From Deltaproteobacteria bacterium (GTDB lineage: Bacteria; Myxococcota; B64-G9), in assembly GCA_030591745.1 (NCBI GenBank), contig JAUVAM010000047.1:1-11042 (forward strand): 11,042 nucleotides of DNA, given 5' to 3'. Positions 5,976 to 11,042 of this stretch are shown piece by piece (position 1 is the stretch's first letter; every line of letters begins with the position of its first letter). Under the pieces are notes generated by a model. It ran no database searches. It was given only the letters and a program-made list of their open reading frames with translations, and had not been told where the DNA came from. The translations under genes were made by a program, and so were the position numbers.

Positions 5976-8807
5976 ATGGCATCTCGGAAAGTACTGATCA
6001 GCTTGTTGGCCATCTCATTGCTCGTGATGGGAGGAGCTGCCTTTTCCGGTGAGTCCACGGACGGTTCGGACAACGTCATCACTGGGCTAGAGGTACAGAA
6101 AGGCAGTACCAGTACCCAGGTACTCCTGCGCGCCAAGAAAACGCCGACGTTCACGGTGTTCAAGCTTAAGAACCCGGACCGCTTGGTGGTTGACTTGATC
6201 CATACGGATTTGACGGAGGCGGCCGCAAAGCCGATCAAGGTCAATGATCCGCGCGTGGGCCGCATCGCCACAGCCCAGTTCAAACAGGCGGGCAGCGTGG
6301 TTAGCCGTGTGATCTTTGGCTTGCGCAAGGGTGTTCGCTTTGAGGCCAAGGCTCAGGGGCAGTCCGTCCTGGTGATCATCACGGATGAGGATGCACCCAA
6401 GCGTCCCATCCAGGTGGCCAAGGCCGAAGTGGCCCCCATGGCCGCGGATGAAGAGCCTCAGGAACTCGCGGATCCCAAGGAGATCAAGGCCAAGCCGGTG
6501 GCAGCCGTCAAGTCCAAGGACTTCGAGATCGTGACGAGCAAGGGGGACAAGGACAGCCCGAATCCCGTCCGCATCCGTCGCATCTTGACCAATCGGCAGG
6601 ACGCCGTGACCATCGTCGCCAGCGGGGAGATCGAGACCTACGAAGTATTGGAGGTTTACAATCCCTTCCGCTTGGTGGTGGATATGTATGGCGCCAAGAT
6701 GCGGAACAAGAAGTATGAACGGAAATTGACGGGCAACCATGCGGACAAGATGCGCGTGGTCGATTACGGTGGCAAGGTTCGCCTCGTGCTGGACATGAAA
6801 GACGGCCAGCGCCAGCCATATAAGATTGCCCACACCCGCAATGGTTTGCATGTGCATTTTGTCAAAACACCCGCGGCCGTGGCCAAGGCCACGAAACCGG
6901 CACCAGCCAAGGTCGTGGCAGCTCTAGAAACCAAGCCTGCGAAAACCACGCCTGTGGAAACCACGCCTGTGGAAACCAAGGTAAAAGCTGTTGCTCCCGC
7001 CAAAGTTGCCGATGCCCAGCCTGTCCCCAAAGCAAAAGAGGCCGAGTTGAGGGATTTGACCTTCAGGCAAGAGAAGAATGAATCCACGGTGGTTTTGGAC
7101 CTGCTGGGTCAGTCCCAGCCGCGAGTCGTACACAGTGACAGTCGCTCCACCGTGTTGGAGATCGACAATTGCCGAATGCCTGCCATGCTTGAGCGAACCC
7201 TGGATACCTCCGAATTTGGCGGTGCCGTGAGATCTCTGAGTGCATATCGGGTGCAGGGCCATGACCGAGTCAAGATTGTGGCCGTGACCCAGGAGCAAGT
7301 GTCCAACCGACTCGAACGTCGCAATGGCAAGTTGCTTTGGGTCTTCGCTGGTGAGAGCAAGCAGGCTCGTCGGCCCAAGACCAAGGCTTCTTCCGTTCAT
7401 GCTCAGGCCGTTTCTCAGCAGTACAATTACGCGCCGGATCAAGTGGCCGGCTATTCGGTTCGGCAGCCCGAGTTGGCCGCCAAGAAGCGCGGCAAGAAAG
7501 GCCGGAGACGTTACACGGGCCGCCGCATTTCATTGGACTTCAAGGATGCGGACATTCACAATATTCTGCGCTTGATTTCCGAGGTGGCCAAACTCAACAT
7601 CATCACCAGCGATAAGGTCACGGGCAGCATCACCGTCACCATGCGCAATGTGCCCTGGGATCAGGCATTAGACATCATTCTCAAGACCAAGGGCTTGGGC
7701 AAGGTCCGGCATGGCAATATCGTTCGGGTGGCCACTTTGGGCGAGTTGGAGGCCGAGCGGCAGGCTCTCTTGGAGAAGCAAGTAACCAGGATAAAACTTG
7801 AGCCCCTGCGAGTCCGTTTGGTGCCGGTAAACTACGCCATTGCGGCCGACATCGCAACGCAGCTCAAGGAGATTCTGAGTGACCGTGGTTCGGTGGCCAT
7901 CGACAAGCGCACCAACGTGCTAATCATCAAGGATGTGCTCGAGAATTTGGTCAAGGCGGAAGGCTTGGTCCGCTCCTTGGATACGGAGACGCCTCAGGTG
8001 CTCATCGAGGCCCGCATCGTCGAAGCCAACACCCAATACCTCAAGGAAGTGGGTATCCAATGGGGTGGCTCCATGAATAACTCGGCGGCCACCAACAACG
8101 CCACCGGATTGCCCTTTCCCGATTCGGCCATTATTCGAGGTGGTGCGGATTCCAACCTCACCAATACCGACATCAGCGGCACGGGCAATCCAGGCAACTT
8201 TGCCATCAATCTGCCCTCGGCCGTCGGTGCCGGATCGGGTGGTGCCTTGGGATTTATCTTCGGCTCCGCGGGTGGTTCTTCCGTGCTCAACCTGAGGTTG
8301 AGCGCTCTGGAAAACAAGGGTTCTTTGAAGATCGTCAGCTCACCGAAGATTACAACATTGGACAACAGCATGGCCAAGATCGGCCAGGGCGTGTCCATCC
8401 CCATCAGCGTGACCTCGGCCGCCGGCGTCAACACCATCTTCGTGGAGGCCAAGCTTGAGTTACAGGTCACCCCGCACATCACTCAAGAAGGCAGCGTCCT
8501 GCTTGAGATCAAAGTCACGAAGAACGAGCCGGATTTCTCGCGGACTGGTGCCAAGGGCGATCCCACCATCTTGAAGAAAGAAGCCCAGACACAGGTCCTG
8601 GTGCGCGACGGAGACACCACGGTTATCGGCGGCATCTATACCCGGAACACCTCGACCACCTTCAATGGCATTCCAGTACTTTCGCAAATTCCCGTATTGG
8701 GATGGTTTTTCCGGCATACGCAGGAGTCGGACGACCGCACGGAGTTGTTGATTTTCATCACCCCGCGCATCGTCAATCGCCTCCAGGCCACGGTCTCGCA
8801 GAAATAG
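5976..8807 (+). CDS. pilQ: PilQ, type IV pilus outer-membrane secretin with three AMIN-like domains
   Basis: This 943-aa protein forms the outer-membrane pore for the pilus. It has a signal peptide (1-24, likely cleavage after 'AFS'). Three AMIN-like domains that bind peptidoglycan in this family follow: about 33-136, 197-297 and a more divergent 358-458; all carry the 'RLVVD'-type core or an equivalent. A Pro/Ala/Lys linker (298-357) separates the second and third. A basic linker (503-517, 10 of 15 residues Lys or Arg) precedes the N0/STN domain, which starts at 'ISLDFKDADIHNILRLISEV' (518-537). The N1 domain spans about 611-670. The secretin core runs from 'VLIEARIVEANTQYLKEVGI' (675-694) through the gate region 'KGSLKIVSSPKITTLDN' (781-797) to 'GIPVLSQIPVLGWFFR' (898-913) and 'LLIFITPRIV' (924-933). 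AAGGAG (5963-5968) lies seven bases before the ATG. Length and AMIN content resemble the myxobacterial secretin. Confidence 0.97.
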   Translation: MASRKVLISLLAISLLVMGGAAFSGESTDGSDNVITGLEVQKGSTSTQVLLRAKKTPTFTVFKLKNPDRLVVDLIHTDLTEAAAKPIKVNDPRVGRIATAQFKQAGSVVSRVIFGLRKGVRFEAKAQGQSVLVIITDEDAPKRPIQVAKAEVAPMAADEEPQELADPKEIKAKPVAAVKSKDFEIVTSKGDKDSPNPVRIRRILTNRQDAVTIVASGEIETYEVLEVYNPFRLVVDMYGAKMRNKKYERKLTGNHADKMRVVDYGGKVRLVLDMKDGQRQPYKIAHTRNGLHVHFVKTPAAVAKATKPAPAKVVAALETKPAKTTPVETTPVETKVKAVAPAKVADAQPVPKAKEAELRDLTFRQEKNESTVVLDLLGQSQPRVVHSDSRSTVLEIDNCRMPAMLERTLDTSEFGGAVRSLSAYRVQGHDRVKIVAVTQEQVSNRLERRNGKLLWVFAGESKQARRPKTKASSVHAQAVSQQYNYAPDQVAGYSVRQPELAAKKRGKKGRRRYTGRRISLDFKDADIHNILRLISEVAKLNIITSDKVTGSITVTMRNVPWDQALDIILKTKGLGKVRHGNIVRVATLGELEAERQALLEKQVTRIKLEPLRVRLVPVNYAIAADIATQLKEILSDRGSVAIDKRTNVLIIKDVLENLVKAEGLVRSLDTETPQVLIEARIVEANTQYLKEVGIQWGGSMNNSAATNNATGLPFPDSAIIRGGADSNLTNTDISGTGNPGNFAINLPSAVGAGSGGALGFIFGSAGGSSVLNLRLSALENKGSLKIVSSPKITTLDNSMAKIGQGVSIPISVTSAAGVNTIFVEAKLELQVTPHITQEGSVLLEIKVTKNEPDFSRTGAKGDPTILKKEAQTQVLVRDGDTTVIGGIYTRNTSTTFNGIPVLSQIPVLGWFFRHTQESDDRTELLIFITPRIVNRLQATVSQK
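6931..6975 (+). repeat. 15-bp tandem repeat in the PilQ linker
   Basis: Two perfect copies of CCACGCCTGTGGAAA (6946-6960 and 6961-6975) follow a degenerate third copy (6931-6945, three differences). The unit is 15 bases, so it adds five residues per copy (TPVET) and keeps the frame. It lies in the flexible linker between the second and third AMIN-like domains and could vary in copy number between strains without harming the reading frame. Confidence 0.85.
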
Positions 8808-8840
8808 AGATTCGGGCAAGTGTTTCTTGAGGAGGATAGG

Positions 8841-9530
8841 ATGAAAAAGCTAACTTTGCTTGCTGGGTTTTTGGTCTTGGCTTTGGCGGTCGGCGGCTGC
8901 GTGGAAAACGATCGGAGCTTGACCGTTATCAAGGTTCTGATTCCGGATGGAGACTGTGTATACGCTGTGGATGATTACTTCAGGTCATCAGGTCTTTTGG
9001 ACTTGGCTTTCCCGGGCTATAGCGGCGAGCCCTACTATGCCCTGGGTGTTCAGGTCCGCAACGCCTTGCCTCCGGTTCCATCCTGTGAAACCGGCAATCT
9101 CTATGCCCATGATATCCAACTGGAGCGGGTCGAAATCCGTTATTCGTTTCCGCAGGGGCGGGAGGTGGTGGAAGGCATGGCGCCAGCCTTGTTGCTCTTG
9201 GAAGATCAAGAAAGTCAGTTGTTGATATCGGGTACTTTTGGTGCAGAGACGACTGAGAATATCCTCGCATTTACCGCAATCCAATCCCAGGTAGGGGCCT
9301 TGCTCTTCGCCCTCGGTGAAGATGCAGATCAGGTCGTTCTTGGGATCAACATAAAGCTCATCGGATCGACTTTGGGTGGGGATCGAATTGAGTCCAACGA
9401 GTTCCTTTATCCCATCAGCTTGTGTTGGGGTTGCTTGACGGATTTCGCCTGTGAAGATGGATCCTACCCGGCCTGTTTGCCCGGCCAGGATTCGGTCGAT
9501 TTTGACCTTTGTGAGGATTCTGCTTTGTAG
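8841..9530 (+). CDS. Lipoprotein of unknown function directly downstream of pilQ
   Basis: This 229-aa protein is not recognised. The ATG at 8841 has an excellent Shine-Dalgarno (TGAGGAGG, 8828-8835) and is preferred over the GTG at 8820, which lies upstream of it. The signal sequence ends in the lipobox VGGC with Cys20. The rest reads as mostly beta-structured, without membrane segments. Seven further cysteines are present at 39, 82, 195, 198, 204, 212 and 224; five are packed into the last 35 residues, starting with CWGC, which suggests a disulfide-held C-terminal knot in the periplasm. The gap to pilQ is 33 bases with no terminator, so it is probably co-transcribed with pilQ. Position suggests a helper for secretin assembly or stability, but it lacks the TPR repeats of known T4P pilotins (PilF/Tgl). 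That role is inference. Confidence 0.85.
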   Translation: MKKLTLLAGFLVLALAVGGCVENDRSLTVIKVLIPDGDCVYAVDDYFRSSGLLDLAFPGYSGEPYYALGVQVRNALPPVPSCETGNLYAHDIQLERVEIRYSFPQGREVVEGMAPALLLLEDQESQLLISGTFGAETTENILAFTAIQSQVGALLFALGEDADQVVLGINIKLIGSTLGGDRIESNEFLYPISLCWGCLTDFACEDGSYPACLPGQDSVDFDLCEDSAL

Positions 9531-9578
9531 CCTGCCTTCATCGCGGATTTTATCCCTGCCTCGGTTTCCGGGAAAAAG

Positions 9579-9605
9579 TTGACATCTTTCGAGTGGTCAT
9601 ATAAA
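9579..9605 (+). promoter_or_regulatory. Probable promoter of the microprotein-Roadblock-efp unit
   Basis: A consensus -35 TTGACA (9579-9584) is followed by TATAAA (9600-9605, 5 of 6 consensus bases) at a short 15-base spacing; TAAATC at 17 bases is an alternative -10. It lies in the gap after the pilQ-linked lipoprotein (9531-9651). Transcription would start near 9612, giving a leader of about 40 bases. No clear intrinsic terminator for the upstream operon was found in this gap. Confidence 0.6.
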
Positions 9606-9651
9606 TCCACAAGCTCGGATTGGATTTAACTGCGCCTAGCGTGGAGGCGAT

Positions 9652-9816
9652 GTGCAAGAAATGACCAAACGTCTCGAAGCCTTGAGGATTTTGCTGGCCC
9701 GATTGATGGGGGAGGCCCCCCCGCAGGCCTTGAAAGCGCAAGTCGAACCGGTGGTGGATTTGGATCCAAGGCAACGCCGCTTGTCCGTATTGCAGGCCAT
9801 GCTTGAGCGACTCTAA
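9652..9816 (+). CDS. 54-aa microprotein upstream of the Roadblock gene
   Basis: This small reading frame starts at GTG 9652, four bases after GGAGG (9643-9647); an in-frame ATG at 9661 is the alternative start (51 aa) but is 13 bases from that site. The product is charged and leucine-rich, with two predicted helices: one before the 'GEAPPQ' turn (about residues 5-19) and one at the end (about 40-54, 'RQRRLSVLQAMLERL'). No signal peptide or membrane segment is seen. Its TAA stop overlaps the AAGGAG that serves the Roadblock gene, so the two are probably translationally coupled. Codon choice (GCC, TTG, CTC, CGC) matches the neighbouring genes, which supports it being real. Not recognised; a partner or regulator of the Roadblock protein is a guess from position. 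Confidence 0.68.
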   Translation: MQEMTKRLEALRILLARLMGEAPPQALKAQVEPVVDLDPRQRRLSVLQAMLERL

Positions 9817-9828
9817 GGAGAAGATCCC

Positions 9829-10191
9829 ATGTCATTCAGAGAGCAACTGGAATCAATCTGCCAACTGGCTCAAGGTAGCCTGGCCGTCATGGTCATGAGC
9901 ATGGATGGCATCGCCGTGATGAAGCATGAGGTTCAGGACCCCGGGCTGGACATGGAGGTTTTTTTGATCGAGATGGTGGGTCCGGTACGGCAGGCCATGC
10001 AGGCTTGCGAATCGGTCACCGCCGGAGACATGACGGCTTTTAATATGGAGGTGGGGAAGGGCCATTTGCTCTTCCATCACTTGGTGGATGAGCATTTTGT
10101 GGCCTTGTTGATGGCACCCGATGCGGTCGTTGGCCGTGGCCGATTTGCCTTGCGTTTGCATAGTCGTGCCTTGAACCAGGAATTGAGTTGA
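9829..10191 (+). CDS. Roadblock/LC7-domain protein
   Basis: This 120-aa protein is a single Roadblock/LC7 domain: an N-terminal helix 'FREQLESICQLAQG' (3-16), the strand-turn 'LAVMVMSMDGIAVMKHE' (18-34), a long central helix (about 42-60) and two closing strands around 'GHLLFHHLVDEHFVALLMAP' (78-97), then a C-terminal helix (105-119). In bacteria such proteins (for example MglB) act as dimers that control Ras-like GTPases in polarity and gliding or T4P motility; others have no known partner. The Shine-Dalgarno AAGGAG (9815-9820) overlaps the stop of the microprotein. Being close to pil genes makes a motility role attractive, but no MglA-type GTPase is in the window and the promoter at 9579 separates it from the pil operon. 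Confidence 0.82.
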   Translation: MSFREQLESICQLAQGSLAVMVMSMDGIAVMKHEVQDPGLDMEVFLIEMVGPVRQAMQACESVTAGDMTAFNMEVGKGHLLFHHLVDEHFVALLMAPDAVVGRGRFALRLHSRALNQELS

Positions 10192-10209
10192 TTCGCAGGA
10201 GTCTTGTCC

Positions 10210-10773
10210 ATGTATTCCACCACCAATTTCCGTCGTGGTCTGAAGATTGAGATCGATGGAGAACCTTTTATTATCCTGGAGTTTCAACACGTCAAGCCGG
10301 GCAAAGGCGGTGCTTTTGTGCGGACCAGGATAAAGAGCCTGGTGACGGGTAATGTGCTGGACAAAACTTACAAGTCTGGTGACAAGGTGGATAAACCCGA
10401 CATGGACGAGAAGGAAATGCAGTATCTCTATGCCGAGGGTGATAATTTTCACTTTATGGACAACACGAGTTATGAGCAGGTCTTCATCACCCGGGAGCAA
10501 CTGGGTGGGGCTGACGGCTTCCTGCAAGAGAACCTCACTGTTAGTGTCCTCTTCCACAATGGAAATCCACTGGTCGTGGAGCTTCCCAATTTTGTCGAAC
10601 TCAAAGTTGTTGAGACAGATCCCGGCGTGAAGGGTGACACGGCTTCCGGAGGTAGCAAGCCTGCTACTCTGGAAACCTCCACTGTCATCCAGGTGCCCTT
10701 ATTCATTAACGAGGGCGAGCGAATTCGGGTCGACACCCGGACCGGTGAGTACGTCGAACGCGTCAAAGAGTAG
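10210..10773 (+). CDS. efp: Elongation factor P
   Basis: This 187-aa protein is a full-length EF-P, which binds the ribosome between the P and E sites and relieves stalling at consecutive prolines. Domain I (KOW-like, 1-63) carries the tip loop 'VKPGKGGAF' (28-36) with Lys32, the residue equivalent to the modified lysine of Escherichia coli EF-P (beta-lysylation by EpmA/EpmB). The OB-fold domains II and III follow, ending in the family signature 'IQVPLFINEGERIRVDTRTG' (158-177) and 'EYVERVKE' (180-187). The ATG at 10210 is chosen over an in-frame TTG at 10204 because AGGAG (10197-10201) is eight bases from the ATG and only two from the TTG. It lies 18 bases after the Roadblock gene. The lysine tip excludes the arginine/EarP-type system. 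The proteins encoded here include polyproline runs such as PAPPPE in PilY1. Confidence 0.97.
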   Translation: MYSTTNFRRGLKIEIDGEPFIILEFQHVKPGKGGAFVRTRIKSLVTGNVLDKTYKSGDKVDKPDMDEKEMQYLYAEGDNFHFMDNTSYEQVFITREQLGGADGFLQENLTVSVLFHNGNPLVVELPNFVELKVVETDPGVKGDTASGGSKPATLETSTVIQVPLFINEGERIRVDTRTGEYVERVKE

Positions 10774-10794
10774 CGCAAGATACACTGAATTTTC

Positions 10795-10851
10795 TTATCC
10801 TGCCTGAAAAACAAACAAAAAGAAATTGACTGGGCTTCGTGTTCAGGATAA
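10795..10851. repeat. Inverted repeat flanking the -35 of the downstream promoter
   Basis: TTATCCTG (10795-10802) and CAGGATAA (10844-10851) are perfect 8-bp inverted copies 41 bases apart. A second pair in the same place is CCTGAA (10803-10808) with TTCAGG (10842-10847). The right arms overlap the start of the -10 box. They could be paired operator half-sites or a stem in the 3' end of the efp transcript. No T-run follows, so this is not a standard terminator. Confidence 0.45.
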
Positions 10852-10854
10852 CAT
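10826..10854 (+). promoter_or_regulatory. Probable sigma70-type promoter of the downstream TPR gene
   Basis: TTGACT (10826-10831), a 17-base spacer and TAACAT (10849-10854) form a reasonable promoter, preceded by an A-rich stretch (10807-10825). Transcription would begin near 10861, leaving a leader of about 108 bases before the GTG at 10969. The gap 10774-10968 holds no gene on either strand that I can support. Confidence 0.6.
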
Positions 10855-10857
10855 GGA

Positions 10858-10911
10858 CGACCGACATTGCTCTGCGGAAGCATGTGTTTTTACGGGCATT
10901 TTGGTCGGTCG
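10858..10911 (+). other. Possible structured leader RNA before the TPR gene
   Basis: CGACCGAC (10858-10865) and GTCGGTCG (10904-10911) can form a perfect 8-bp stem. Inside it a small hairpin, TGCT with AGCA (10868-10882), is possible. A run of seven T residues (10931-10937) follows 19 bases later, too far from the stem for a classic terminator. It sits within the predicted leader. I do not recognise a known riboswitch. Confidence 0.4.
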
Positions 10912-10968
10912 AGTGGAGAAAAGCTTAAGATTTTTTTGTCGACTGACGTACTCAGATAAAGGCCAAGC

Positions 10969-11042
10969 GTGGCGATCAACAAGAACAAAATCAACGACAA
11001 CGCCCTCAAGTACATTCAGAAGGGGCAGATCAAAAAGGCCAT
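10969..11042 (+). CDS. Probable tetratricopeptide-repeat protein, N-terminal fragment (3' truncated)
   Basis: Only the first 24 codons are in the window. The GTG at 10969 has AAAGG (10958-10962) six bases upstream. The start 'MAINKNKINDNALKYIQKGQ' followed by IKKA shows the first helix of a TPR-like repeat: small residues and the 'kGqi.kA' turn are those of the start of TPR tandem-repeat proteins common in the former Deltaproteobacteria. No signal peptide is seen, so it would be cytoplasmic. Function cannot be judged from this fragment. Confidence 0.65.
   Translation, partial: MAINKNKINDNALKYIQKGQIKKA

Noticed and set aside
6931..6975. CRISPR-like repeat
   Set aside because: The copies are head-to-tail without spacers, keep the pilQ frame and encode a linker.
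10204..10209. TTG start for efp
   Set aside because: Only two bases separate it from AGGAG, and EF-P proteins usually begin at the position of the ATG at 10210.
10904..10937. Intrinsic terminator ending in seven T residues
   Set aside because: The right arm of the stem ends 19 bases before the T-run, and no strong hairpin directly abuts the T-run. I kept it only as part of a possible leader structure.

Overview
The window is a type IV pilus (T4P) locus from a moderately GC-rich, Gram-negative, diderm bacterium. Every convincing gene is on the + strand. The full alignment-complex/secretin set pilM-N-O-P-Q is present, with a PilY1-type adhesin upstream. The secretin has three AMIN-like domains, and the PilY1 protein carries a block with repeated 'CSSDxDCP'-type cysteine spacing. 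There are also several lipoproteins and a Roadblock/LC7 protein. This combination fits the Myxococcota/Bradymonadota part of the former Deltaproteobacteria, but that placement is inference; no marker here fixes the genus.

Layout. (1) 1-1964: 3' part of a pilY1-like gene, open at the window edge, with a cysteine-rich insertion; it ends at a strong intrinsic terminator (1989-2031). (2) 2049-2402: a small Pro-rich lipoprotein with a very basic C-terminus. (3) 2403-2573: an AT-rich regulatory gap with a good sigma70-type promoter (TTGACA-17-GATACT) and an inverted repeat. (4) 2574-2867: a 97-aa XRE/Cro-C1 regulator that opens the pil operon. (5) 2907-8807: pilM, pilN, pilO, pilP, pilQ, tightly spaced. 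(6) 8841-9530: a Cys-containing lipoprotein directly behind pilQ. (7) 9531-9651: a gap with a second promoter. (8) 9652-10773: a 54-aa microprotein, a Roadblock/LC7 protein and elongation factor P in one short transcription unit. (9) 10774-10968: a gap with a third promoter, inverted repeats and a structured leader. (10) 10969 to the end: the first 24 codons of a probable TPR protein.

How the genes work together. Cytoplasmic PilM binds the N-terminal tail of inner-membrane PilN. PilN pairs with PilO, PilP links PilN/O to the secretin, and PilQ forms the outer-membrane pore through which the pilus and PilY1 reach the outside. The XRE protein is placed to autoregulate this operon. The lipoprotein after pilQ is a candidate secretin accessory factor. 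The Roadblock protein could connect to small-GTPase control of motility, but no GTPase is visible. EF-P is a housekeeping translation factor for polyproline sequences.

Most unusual: nearly every periplasmic component (PilN, PilO, PilP, PilQ and the small lipoprotein) carries an added lysine/arginine-rich segment. The PilY1 propeller domain has a 24-cysteine block inserted, and an XRE regulator leads the pilM-Q operon. No CRISPR array, insertion sequence, tRNA or rRNA was seen.
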